This document shows positions 1 through 7,348 of a DNA stretch of 64,000 nucleotides, piece by piece; within the stretch, counting starts at the first letter, position 1; each line of letters opens with the position of its first letter. The notes under the pieces are model-generated. The model saw only the letters and a program-made list of their open reading frames with translations. It was not told the DNA's origin and searched no databases. Location of the stretch: NCBI GenBank assembly GCA_963742725.1, contig CAVUMX010000001.1, forward strand, positions 2,418,001-2,482,000, read 5' to 3'. The position numbers and the translations under genes were made by a program. Source of the DNA: CAVVAL01 sp963742725. GTDB taxonomy: Bacteria > Actinomycetota > Actinomycetes > Mycobacteriales > Cryptosporangiaceae.

Positions 1-652
1 CCGGCGAGTGACCCGCGACGAGCTGATGACCGCCCTGTGGCCCGTCGCCGTCCCACCGGCCGCCGCGTCGTCGCTGTCAGCCGTGCTGTCCAGGATGCGC
101 AAGGCGCTCGGACCGGAACGGTTGATCGGACGTGAGGACTTCACGCTGGTGCTGCCGGCCGGCACGGTGGTCGACGTGGAGTCCGCGATCCGGTTCGTCC
201 ACGAGGCGGAGTCGCTGCTCGCGTCCGGGCGGTACGCGGAGGCCTGGTGGGCCGCTGCCACGCCCATGTACGTCTGCGCCCGCACGTTCCTACCCGGTCA
301 CGAGGGCGAATGGATCGAGGACTGGCGCCAGCGGCTGGCGGACGTCCGGCTACGTGCGGTCGAGGCCTACGGTGTCGCGTCGCTGCGGGTGGGCGGGTGC
401 GAGATCGTCCAGGCCGTCCAGCACGGGCGGGAACTGGTCGCCAGCGCGCCGTACCGGGAGAGCGGCCACCGGCTGCTCATGGAGGCGCTGGCCGCCGAGG
501 GCAACGTGGCCGAAGCGCTCCGCGTGTACGACCGGCTGCGGATCCTGCTCGCTGACCAGCTGGGTGCCGACCCGTCGCCCGAGACGCGGGCGCTGCACGA
601 GAACCTGCTACGGCTTCCGCCGGTACGTCAGGAACGCCGCGCCGCCCGGTAG
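1..652 (+). CDS. BTAD-domain transcriptional regulator, 5'-truncated by the window edge
   Basis: The frame is open from the first bases and the upstream residues still look like coding sequence, so the true start lies outside the window. The visible 214 residues start inside a winged-helix OmpR-type DNA-binding domain (TRDELMTALWP, then LSAVLSRMRKALG). They continue into a bacterial transcriptional activation domain (BTAD) of TPR-like helices, with the hallmark end RVYDRLRILLADQLGADPSP. SARP/BTAD proteins are pathway-specific activators in actinomycetes. No ATPase follows here, so this is a short SARP-type protein. Its 3' end overlaps the end of a convergent reductase remnant by 45 bases. Confidence 0.85.
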   Translation, partial: RRVTRDELMTALWPVAVPPAAASSLSAVLSRMRKALGPERLIGREDFTLVLPAGTVVDVESAIRFVHEAESLLASGRYAEAWWAAATPMYVCARTFLPGHEGEWIEDWRQRLADVRLRAVEAYGVASLRVGGCEIVQAVQHGRELVASAPYRESGHRLLMEALAAEGNVAEALRVYDRLRILLADQLGADPSPETRALHENLLRLPPVRQERRAAR

Positions 653-819
653 GACGGTGCTGTCGACCAGTCCGAAGTGGACAGGATCGAACGCCGCCTG
701 CCGGCCGAACAGGGGGATGCCGGCGCCGATCGCGACCGGACCCAATTTGACGACCAGCTCGTCGATCTCGGGCCGGATCCGTCGATCGTGGTCGCGACGT
801 AGTAGACGAGTTTCCGCAT
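608..819 (-). pseudogene. Dihydrofolate reductase-family (RibD C-terminal-like) remnant with internal deletion
   Basis: The ATG at 817-819 opens with MRKLVYYVATTIDG, the usual first residues of actinobacterial dihydrofolate reductase-family proteins. The frame then shifts. In the next frame the typical family C-terminus follows, from about EIDELVVKLGPV through IGAGIPLFG and VHFGLVDSTVLPGGAAFL to a TAG at 608-610. The roughly 110-130 middle residues expected between these ends are missing, so this is a deletion relic. It converges on, and overlaps, the end of the BTAD gene. The family assignment rests on the two conserved ends only. Confidence 0.7.
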
Positions 820-840
820 GCCCGGAAGCATTTCAGATGG

Positions 841-1263
841 CTATTTGCCGGCGTCTGGTCCGTACCACTGAAGAGCCTGTCCGGTGATGGCCGCGATGCA
901 CTCGAAATCCCGGTCGCGGTGGAGGAGCGTCAGTCCCTGAAGCTCCGCGGTGGCGGCGACGACCAGGTCGACGGCTCCGGCGCTACGGTGCTGCCCGCGC
1001 TGGGTGAGCAGCTCCTGAACCTGCCACGCGCGGTCGTAGGCACGGTCGTCGACAGGTACCCGGCCGAACAGCAGCAGGACGTCCTCGATGCCCTGCGCGC
1101 GGTCCGCGGCTGAGCGGGCACTGTAGAAGAACTCAAGTTCGGTGATGGGACAGACGGCGATGAGGCCGGCCGCCGCAGCCTGGTCCCAGCCGTACTGTTC
1201 CGCGTCGGTCCGCATGAACCGCGCGAGCGCACTGGTATCGATCAGGAACTGCGCCGCGCTCAC
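841..1263 (-). CDS. vapC: Type II toxin, PIN-domain ribonuclease (VapC-like)
   Basis: This 140-residue PIN domain is of normal VapC length. The acidic active-site set is present: FLIDTSAL near residue 8, ITELEF near 43, GAVDLVVAATA near 97 and HRDRDFE near 115. VapC toxins are Mg-dependent RNases that usually cut tRNA or rRNA and are neutralised by VapB. It starts at GTG 1261-1263, overlapping the antitoxin stop (GTGA), so the two are translationally coupled. The operon is probably autoregulated by the VapB-VapC complex at the promoter beyond 1475. All four acidic positions are intact. Confidence 0.88.
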   Translation of the reverse strand: MSAAQFLIDTSALARFMRTDAEQYGWDQAAAAGLIAVCPITELEFFYSARSAADRAQGIEDVLLLFGRVPVDDRAYDRAWQVQELLTQRGQHRSAGAVDLVVAATAELQGLTLLHRDRDFECIAAITGQALQWYGPDAGK

Positions 1264-1475
1264 CGGCGGTAGGCCCGCTTGTCGTCGAAGATCTCCAGGT
1301 CGAACGCGCCCTCGTCCGCCGCCGCGCGCAACCGGGTCAGCGCGAGGGCACGCCGACGATTCTGCAGGACCTCGCGCAGCGCGGTGTTGACGGTGTCCTT
1401 CTTCGTGCTCGTGCCGAGGGCCTGGGCCACGTCGGCGAGCAGCTGGTCATCCAGGTCGATGACAGTTCGCGCCAT
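1260..1475 (-). CDS. vapB: VapB-type antitoxin
   Basis: This is a 71-residue protein starting at ATG 1473-1475 with GGAGGTG just upstream. The N-terminal MARTVIDLDDQLLADVAQAL followed by KKDTVNTALREVL is the ribbon-helix-helix DNA-binding pattern of VapB proteins. The acidic and aromatic C-terminus (EGAFDLEIFDDKRAYRR) is the usual toxin-wrapping tail. It lies directly upstream of, and overlaps, vapC. A much longer frame runs back from here across the opposite strand of the LAL gene; it was rejected because of the ribosome binding site and the domain boundary at this ATG. Confidence 0.88.
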   Translation of the reverse strand: MARTVIDLDDQLLADVAQALGTSTKKDTVNTALREVLQNRRRALALTRLRAAADEGAFDLEIFDDKRAYRR

Positions 1476-1509
1476 GGCGGCACCTCCGCTGATATCAGAT
1501 CGTGTGCAA

Positions 1510-1515
1510 AGTATA
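1510..1515 (-). promoter_or_regulatory. Candidate -10 box of the vapBC promoter
   Basis: On the minus strand this reads TATACT, an almost ideal -10 hexamer. It sits about 35 bases upstream of the vapB ATG, in an AT-richer patch unlike its surroundings. The palindrome GATATC lies at 1491-1496 between it and the start codon and could be part of the VapB operator. No good -35 hexamer is visible at 16-18 bases, as is common when the autorepressor operator covers the promoter. Confidence 0.5.
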
Positions 1516-1565
1516 TCTTGTGTGTGCGACGTGGGTCGACCAGGCACGATCCGCCGTTGGGTACC

Positions 1566-1580
1566 TATCATCTGGGGGTG
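1566..1580 (+). promoter_or_regulatory. Candidate leaderless promoter for the LAL regulator
   Basis: TATCAT at 1566-1571 is followed by six bases and then GTG at 1578. A TANNNT box 6-7 bases from a start codon is the signature of leaderless transcripts in actinobacteria, and no Shine-Dalgarno sequence precedes this GTG. It supports 1578 as the start rather than the upstream ATG at 1518, which would place the N-terminus across the vapBC promoter. Confidence 0.4.
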
Positions 1581-4367
1581 CACAGACCAGCGGTCGGATC
1601 GGTGCTGGTGGGCCGGGATCAGGAGCTGCGGCTCCTGGCCGATGCGGCGACCAGCCTGGCTGCGGGCCGTGGGGGCCTCGTCTGGATCGAGGGCGAGCCG
1701 GGCATCGGGAAGTCCGCGCTGCTGGAGGCATTCCTCGCGACGCACACGCTGTCCGGAGTCGGGGTGTACCGGGCGGCGGGCGACGAGTTCAGCCAGCGGA
1801 TGCCGTTGCGATTGACCCTCGACGCGCTGGGTGCCCTCGCCGAGGAGGAGGTGGGGGCGCTGCTGCGCACGGTGCCCTCCGGCGAGAGTCTGGTGCCCGC
1901 GGCAGTGGAGCGCGTGTTGGCGCTGGTCGACCGGCGGTGCGCGAACGGTCCCGTCGTCCTGATCCTGGATGACATGCACTGGGCGGATGAGGCGAGCCTG
2001 GTGGTGTGGCGCCGGCTGGCCCGGGCGGTCGAGCAGTTGCCGCTGCTGCTGGTGGCGGCGTGCCGACCGGTGCCGGTGGGCAGCCCGGTCGGGCATTTGC
2101 GGCGAGCGGTGGCCGACCGCGGCGTGCTGGTGGAACTGGCCGGACTGGGCACGGAGGAGATGACCGCCCTGGTGGAGCGGTTGGCCGGGGCGCAACCCGG
2201 GGATCGGTTGCGGGAGCTGGCCGCCCGCGCAGGGGGAAATCCGCTGTACGCGGAGGAGTTGCTGCACACGTTGGCGCGCACCGATCGGCTGCGGCTCGAG
2301 GCCGGCGTGGCCGAACTGGTCGGCGAGGCGTTGGAGCTGCCGTCGGTGGCGGCGGCGATCTCGGCCCGGCTGGGGTTCCTGTCCCAGCGGACGACCGAGG
2401 TGCTGCGGTTGGCGGCGGTGCTGGGCTCGGAGTTCTCCGTCCAGGATCTGGTGACCCTGACCGGGAGGCCGGCGATGGACCTCCTGGGTGACGTGCAGGA
2501 GGCCGTTGCGTCCGGGGTGCTCGGCGAGATCGGTAGCCGGTTGGTGTTCCGGCACGGGTTGATCCGCCAGGCACTGTACGAGGCGACCCCGGCGAGCGTG
2601 CGGGCCGCGACGCATCGGCAGGCGGCGCAGGCGTTGGCCGCCGCGGGGCTGCCGGTCGACCGGGTGGCAGCCCACCTGGTGGCCGACCCCGACGTGGTGG
2701 ACGGCTGGGTCCTGGACTGGCTGGTCGAACACCGCATCGAGTTGGCCGGCCGGGCGCCGGATCTGGCTGCCAATCTGCTCGGCACCGCCGTCAGCCGCTG
2801 CGCCGGGGACGATGCACGCCGGCACCCGCTGTTGCACGGCCTGGCGGTCGCCCGGCTCGCGCAGGGCAGGATAGACAAGGCTGAGGAGGCCGCCCGGCAG
2901 GCGGTGGCCAGCGCGACCGGCCCGGTGCCCGCGGCCGAGTCGGCCATCGTCCTCGCGTGGATCCTGCGCTGGGAGGGTCGCCTCCGGGAGGCGGCCGATG
3001 TGTGCCAGACGGCGATGGGCAGAGCTGACCTGCCGCCGGTGTGGCGGGCCCGGTTGCGTGCCCGCCGAGCCTCGGTGATGGCGTTTCCCGGCGCCACCGA
3101 CGACCGCGCCGCGGTCGCGGCCGAAGCGCGGGCCGCTCTGGCCGACGGAGAAGCGCTGGGCGACCGGGTGGCGACCAGCTACGCGCTGTACACCCTGCTC
3201 ATGCTGCCCGACCTCGAGAGCGGGCTGGCGCACGGTCGGCGGGCGCTGACGGTGATCGGCGACGATCCGCAGCTCGTAGATCTGAAGCTCTCGCTGCTGA
3301 TCAACCTGATGGTCTGCTCGAGCTTCCTCGGTCGGTCGGCCGACGTGGAGGCGGCAGGCAGGGAGGCGTTGATATTCGCCGAGCGGATCGGAGCCTTCCG
3401 GCTGGACAGCACCCGGGTCTGGGTGGCGACCGCCTACGCCGAGATAGGCCGCTGGGACGAGGCCAGGGCCGAAGTGCAACACATCGGTAGCCAGTTGGAC
3501 CTCCGAACCCAGATCCTGCGGTTCGGCGCCCTTGCGTTCATCGCCGCGCACCGCGACGACCGGGCGGCGGCGGCCGAGCTGCTGGCGGCCGCGCCGCAGC
3601 CGGAGAAGCTGGACGATCTGCGGGGCGACGCCAGCCTCCTGCTCATGGCGCATGCGGTCAGCGCCGAGCAGGCGGGGCGGCCGGCCGAGGCGGCGGCCGC
3701 ACTCGTCGACACCCTGGGCATGCAGGGCCTGATGGAGAACCACGACCGGCACCTGTGGCTGGCCGACCTGGTCAGGCTGGCCATCGCCGCCGATCAGCCC
3801 GCCCTGGCCACCTCGGCGGTGACTGCCGCCGAGCAGGAAGCCGCGGACGACCCGATCCCGCTCCGCACGCTGGCCGCCCGCCTGGCCCGGGCGATCCTGG
3901 GCGAGGACGTGCCGACGCTGCACGCCGTGGCCGAGGAGTACCACGCGCTAGGGCTCCACCTGCAGCGCGGCAAATCCCTGGAGGAGGCTGCGGTACTCCT
4001 GGCCAGAGCCGGCGATCTCCCTGCCGCGCGGGCCGCCCACAACGACGCCGTGCGCGCCTACCTCGAACTGGATGCCGCGTGGGACGTGCGCCGCGCCGAC
4101 GCCAGGATGCGTCCGTACGGCGTTCGTCGCGGGTCCTGGTCGCTGCGCCGCCGTACCAGCACGGGGTGGGAGGCGCTGACCCCCACCGAGGAACGCGTCG
4201 CCGCGCTGGTGGCGACCGGCCGGTCCAACCCGGACATCGCGGCCGAGATGCTCCTCTCCCGCCGCACGGTGCAGTCGCACGTGAGCAACATCCTCACCAA
4301 GCTGGGCTACCACTCCCGGGTCGAGATCGCCCAGGAGGCTGGCCGCCGCGCGTCGGTGCAGAGCTGA
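1578..4367 (+). CDS. LAL-family (large ATP-binding LuxR) transcriptional regulator
   Basis: This is a 929-residue protein of classic LAL architecture. It has an N-terminal AAA/STAND ATPase with Walker A GEPGIGKS near residue 38 and a Walker B-like VVLILDDMHWAD near 125. A long helical TPR-like middle follows. The C-terminal LuxR helix-turn-helix runs from about residue 862 (LTPTEERVAALVATG, RRTVQSHVSNILTKLG). LAL proteins such as MalT and the PikD type activate catabolic or secondary-metabolite operons when an inducer binds the sensor domain. The target is not evident: neighbours are a VapBC pair and a VOC/AraC pair. It is divergent from vapBC with about 100 bases between the starts. Confidence 0.92.
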   Translation: MHRPAVGSVLVGRDQELRLLADAATSLAAGRGGLVWIEGEPGIGKSALLEAFLATHTLSGVGVYRAAGDEFSQRMPLRLTLDALGALAEEEVGALLRTVPSGESLVPAAVERVLALVDRRCANGPVVLILDDMHWADEASLVVWRRLARAVEQLPLLLVAACRPVPVGSPVGHLRRAVADRGVLVELAGLGTEEMTALVERLAGAQPGDRLRELAARAGGNPLYAEELLHTLARTDRLRLEAGVAELVGEALELPSVAAAISARLGFLSQRTTEVLRLAAVLGSEFSVQDLVTLTGRPAMDLLGDVQEAVASGVLGEIGSRLVFRHGLIRQALYEATPASVRAATHRQAAQALAAAGLPVDRVAAHLVADPDVVDGWVLDWLVEHRIELAGRAPDLAANLLGTAVSRCAGDDARRHPLLHGLAVARLAQGRIDKAEEAARQAVASATGPVPAAESAIVLAWILRWEGRLREAADVCQTAMGRADLPPVWRARLRARRASVMAFPGATDDRAAVAAEARAALADGEALGDRVATSYALYTLLMLPDLESGLAHGRRALTVIGDDPQLVDLKLSLLINLMVCSSFLGRSADVEAAGREALIFAERIGAFRLDSTRVWVATAYAEIGRWDEARAEVQHIGSQLDLRTQILRFGALAFIAAHRDDRAAAAELLAAAPQPEKLDDLRGDASLLLMAHAVSAEQAGRPAEAAAALVDTLGMQGLMENHDRHLWLADLVRLAIAADQPALATSAVTAAEQEAADDPIPLRTLAARLARAILGEDVPTLHAVAEEYHALGLHLQRGKSLEEAAVLLARAGDLPAARAAHNDAVRAYLELDAAWDVRRADARMRPYGVRRGSWSLRRRTSTGWEALTPTEERVAALVATGRSNPDIAAEMLLSRRTVQSHVSNILTKLGYHSRVEIAQEAGRRASVQS

Positions 4368-4378
4368 ACAGAACCTGC

Positions 4379-4792
4379 TCAGCGGACCTCGAAGATGCGG
4401 ATCATGTTGCCCGCGGGATCGCGGAACGCGCAGTCGCGGACGCCCCACGGCTGGTCGGTCGGCTCCTGGACGATGTCGGCGTTGCTCGCCTTCTCCAACT
4501 GCTCGAACGTGCCGTCGAGGTCGGGCGTGGCCAGGTTGATGCCGGCGTAGGTGCCCTTGGCCATCATCTCGGCGATGGCGCGTCGCTCGACGTCGGTGAT
4601 GCCGGGATCGGCGGCCGGCGGATGCAGGACGATCGACGTGCCGGGCTGGTCGGCGGGACCGACCGTGATCCAGTGCAACCCTTCGTACTCGACGTCGTTG
4701 CGGACCTCGAAGCCGAGAGTGTCACGGTAGAAGGCCACCGAGGCCTCCGGGTCGTCGTGCGGCAGGAACGTCTGGTAAATGGTGATGTCCAT
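4379..4792 (-). CDS. VOC-superfamily (glyoxalase/bleomycin-resistance-like) protein
   Basis: This 137-residue protein opens with MDITIYQTFLPHDDPEASVAFYRD, the first beta-alpha-beta unit of VOC proteins. A second unit follows (TYAGINLATPDLDGTFEQLE ... WGVRDCAFRDPAGNMIRIFE). The DPAGN-x-IRIFE ending carries the conserved metal-ligand glutamate. These proteins act in dioxygenation, isomerisation or antibiotic binding, and the substrate cannot be read from sequence. It follows an AraC regulator by five bases on the same strand, an arrangement common for small VOC proteins that respond to a ligand. Confidence 0.85.
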   Translation of the reverse strand: MDITIYQTFLPHDDPEASVAFYRDTLGFEVRNDVEYEGLHWITVGPADQPGTSIVLHPPAADPGITDVERRAIAEMMAKGTYAGINLATPDLDGTFEQLEKASNADIVQEPTDQPWGVRDCAFRDPAGNMIRIFEVR

Positions 4793-4797
4793 GCCGG

Positions 4798-5247
<450 letters not shown>

Positions 5248-5302
5248 CTGCAAATCGTGCCATGTCGGGCTGGAGGCGCCTGGCAACGCTCGTCCGGTAA
5301 CG

Positions 5303-5339
5303 ACATCAGCCCGGCTCCACGTGGGAGCCGGGCTGATGT
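5303..5339. terminator. Long perfect inverted repeat, likely bidirectional terminator
   Basis: Perfect 16-base arms (ACATCAGCCCGGCTCC and its complement) flank a 5-base loop. The hairpin stands 18 bases beyond the tRNA-Ser 3' end and also faces the AraC gene. On the plus strand the stem is followed by TTTTG; on the minus strand it is preceded by an A-rich stretch. Confidence 0.7.
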
Positions 5340-5356
5340 TTTGCCTGTTCAGGCGG

Positions 5357-5441
5357 CGGAGGATACGAGATTCGAACTCGTGAGGGGTTGCCCCCAACAC
5401 GCTTTCCAAGCGTGCGCCCTAGGCCACTAGGCGAATCCTCC
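5357..5441 (-). tRNA. tRNA-Ser (anticodon GGA)
   Basis: This is an 85-base class II tRNA on the minus strand. The acceptor stem GGAGGAT pairs with ATCCTCC. The anticodon arm ACGCTTGGAAAGCGT shows GGA in the loop. A long variable arm (GGGGGCAACCCC) and the T arm CGAGTTCGAATCTCG follow, with discriminator G. The long variable arm and G73 are serine identity features. It decodes UCC and UCU. Two C bases follow the discriminator, but CCA is not fully encoded. Confidence 0.95.
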
Positions 5442-5564
5442 GCCGGACAGAGTACCGGACCCACCGAACCCGTATGTACGCCGCCTCGGCCCGGCGCTGG
5501 TGGGACCCGTGTGGCTGGAGTGACAGCTGTAAACGTGGCTTAAATCTGGCTTTTCAGCCTACCG

Positions 5565-5580
5565 GGCGGTCTAGACCACT
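5565..5580 (+). promoter_or_regulatory. DasR-responsive element (dre) in the chitinase promoter
   Basis: The 16 bases match the published Streptomyces dre consensus ACTGGTCTAGACCACT at 13 positions, with a perfect GGTCTAGACC palindrome at the core. A candidate -10 (TACCTT, 5583-5588) follows at once, so a bound repressor would cover the promoter. In streptomycetes DasR represses chitinase and GlcNAc-uptake genes and is released by glucosamine-6-phosphate. The element is 63 bases upstream of the chitinase ATG. Confidence 0.75.
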
Positions 5581-5642
5581 GCTACCTTCCGCCCACGTTG
5601 TCACCCGACCAGCGGGCCCACCGCGCTAGTCGAAGGGTTTCC

Positions 5643-7091
5643 ATGATCTTCCGTTCGAAGCTGTTACTCGGTGCCGCCGCGCTCACGCTCGCCGCCGGCA
5701 GCACCACCGCAGGGATCGTCACGGCGAACGCGGCCGAGCCGAAGGCCGCCGCGTCCGGCGCCACCGTGACCTTCGCCAAGACCCAGGAGTGGGCCAGCGG
5801 CTACGTCGCCGATGTCGCCGTCCGCAACGCCGGTACGTCGCCGCTGGCGACCTGGCGCGTCGAGTTCACGCTGCCGGCCGGCACGACCGTCGGCAGCTTC
5901 TGGGACGCGACGGTCACCCAGAACGGCCAGCGCGTCGTCGCCGTGAACCGCAGCTACAACGCGCCCGTCGCGGCGGGCGCCACCGTCCGGTTCGGGTTCG
6001 TCGCCAGCGGCACCGGATCCGCGTCGGCCTGCACGATCAACGGCGACCCGTGTGGTGGCGGCAGCTCGCCGTCGCCCAGTTCGTCGCCGTCGCCGAGCAC
6101 CTCGCCGTCGAGTTCGCCGAGCCCGTCGCCATCGAGCAGCCCCAGCCCCACGCCGTCGCCCAACCCCACGACGGGCCGGGTCTTCGCGCCGTACATCCAC
6201 ATGTCGGTCAACGGCCGGCCGAGCCTCGTCCAGCTGGCGCGTGACTCGGGGGCGAAGGCGCTCAGCCTCGCGTTCGTCATCAACGCGGGCGGATGCGATC
6301 TCAAGTGGGACGGCGTCTCGTCGATCGACACCTACAAGGACGAGATCGCGGCGCTCAAGGCGGCCGGCGTCGAGCCGATCGTCTCCACCGGCGGCGCCAA
6401 CGGCAGCGAGGTGGCTGTCGGATGCCGCACCGCCGCCGCAACGGCCGCCCAGCTGGAGAAGGTCCTCGCGCTCGGCGTCCGCTACCTGGACTTCGACGTC
6501 GAAGGCGGTGCGGTCGGCGACACCACGGCCAACACCGCACGCGGCGCGGCCATCAAGCAGCTGCAGCAGAAGTACCCGGACCTGAAGGTCTCGCTCACGC
6601 TGGCCAGCCTGCCTAAGGGCAAGTGGGGTGAGCCGGGCGGCGTCCAGGACAAGGACAAGGTCGTCTGGACGGCAGCCGTCGCCGCCGGTGCCCGCATCGA
6701 CCGGATCAACATCATGACGATGAACTTCGGCAGCTACTACGACGAGGGCAAGGGCAGCACGATCATGGGTCAGAAGTCCATCGATGCCGCCCAGGAGCTG
6801 CAGAAGCAGATCAAGGACGTCCACAAGGTCAGCGACGCGACCGCATGGAAGATGGTCGGCATAACGCCGATGATCGGCGTCAACGACACGACCTCGGAGA
6901 TCTTCCAGCTCGCCAACATCGCCGAGGTCGTCGACTTCGCCAAGGCGAACGGCGTCGGGATGCTCAGCTTCTGGTCGATCAGCCGTGACAAGGCGTGCGC
7001 GGCGGGTACCCCACAGCCGTCGCCGACGTGCAGCGGCGTCGCGCAGCAGCCGAACCAGTTCGGGAAGGGTTTCGCGGCGGTACAGAACTAG
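5643..7091 (+). CDS. Secreted chitinase: CBM2-type binding module, Ser/Pro linker, GH18 catalytic domain
   Basis: This is a 482-residue protein starting at ATG 5643 behind GAAGGG. A signal peptide (MIFRSKLLLGAAALTLAAGS ...) ends near residue 32. Residues about 38-135 form a family 2 carbohydrate-binding module (EWASGYVADVAVRN, TWRVEFTLPAG, CTINGDPC end). A Ser/Pro-repeat linker follows to about 175. The GH18 barrel holds YLDFDVEGG, matching the catalytic DxxDxDxE with Glu as acid, and FWSISRDKAC near the end. It should hydrolyse chitin outside the cell. The promoter carries a dre site, so GlcNAc control is likely. A repeated palindrome follows the stop. Confidence 0.92.
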   Translation: MIFRSKLLLGAAALTLAAGSTTAGIVTANAAEPKAAASGATVTFAKTQEWASGYVADVAVRNAGTSPLATWRVEFTLPAGTTVGSFWDATVTQNGQRVVAVNRSYNAPVAAGATVRFGFVASGTGSASACTINGDPCGGGSSPSPSSSPSPSTSPSSSPSPSPSSSPSPTPSPNPTTGRVFAPYIHMSVNGRPSLVQLARDSGAKALSLAFVINAGGCDLKWDGVSSIDTYKDEIAALKAAGVEPIVSTGGANGSEVAVGCRTAAATAAQLEKVLALGVRYLDFDVEGGAVGDTTANTARGAAIKQLQQKYPDLKVSLTLASLPKGKWGEPGGVQDKDKVVWTAAVAAGARIDRINIMTMNFGSYYDEGKGSTIMGQKSIDAAQELQKQIKDVHKVSDATAWKMVGITPMIGVNDTTSEIFQLANIAEVVDFAKANGVGMLSFWSISRDKACAAGTPQPSPTCSGVAQQPNQFGKGFAAVQN

Positions 7092-7100
7092 CCCGCCGAG

Positions 7101-7151
7101 CTTCGGACTTTTGAGGGTTCCGGCGGCTCGCCGACCCTCAAAAGTCCGAAG
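7101..7151. repeat. Palindromic repeat, copy 1 (second copy at 17693)
   Basis: Perfect 18-base arms (CTTCGGACTTTTGAGGGT and complement) enclose a 15-base GC-rich loop, nine bases after the chitinase stop. The copy at 17693-17745 shares the arm core TTCGGACTTTTGAGGGT, and its outermost pair changes from C-G to T-A on both sides, keeping the pairing. It may be a bidirectional terminator or a REP-type mobile palindrome. No poly-T follows either arm. Confidence 0.75.
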
Positions 7152-7225
7152 GTGGGGTGTGAGACGCGGAGGGGTCGGCCACCGGACGTCGGCCCCTCCG
7201 CCTCGCACGGTAGAGTTCACCGCAG

Positions 7226-7311
7226 CCCCTCGTGCGGCGTGCATCCTGTGAACTCCCCCAGGGCCGGAAGGCAGCAAGGGTAAGCGGGCTCTGGCGGGTG
7301 CACGGGGGGTC
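7226..7311 (+). ncRNA. ffs: Signal recognition particle RNA (small 4.5S type)
   Basis: The conserved apical domain CAGGGCCGGAAGGCAGCAAG (7259-7278), with the GGAA-type tetraloop region and the asymmetric loop AGCA, is diagnostic of bacterial SRP RNA. The outer strands CCCCTCGTGC and GCACGGGGGG pair to close the hairpin. T-rich CCTTTTG follows as terminator. The RNA binds Ffh for cotranslational membrane targeting. A candidate -10 TAGAGT lies at 7211-7216. Its place just upstream of dnaX is common in actinobacteria. Confidence 0.93.
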
Positions 7312-7348
7312 CTTTTGTTCCCGGGCGCTGCCGAGGGAGGATGCCCAC

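Noticed and set aside
1476..3944. Very long open frame on the minus strand running into vapB
   Set aside because: It is antisense to the LAL gene, has His/Gln/Arg-rich shadow composition and only its last 71 residues (vapB with its own ribosome binding site) look like a protein.
5248..5409. Longer N-terminus of the AraC-family gene
   Set aside because: The extension would read across tRNA-Ser(GGA) and the terminator hairpin.
6050..6180. Minisatellite or CRISPR-like repeat
   Set aside because: It is the Ser/Pro-codon linker of the chitinase, in frame between the CBM2 and GH18 domains.
5664..7277. Long minus-strand frame across the chitinase gene
   Set aside because: It has Arg/Asp-rich composition typical of a GC-rich antisense frame, no domain and no start signal; the plus strand encodes an obvious chitinase.
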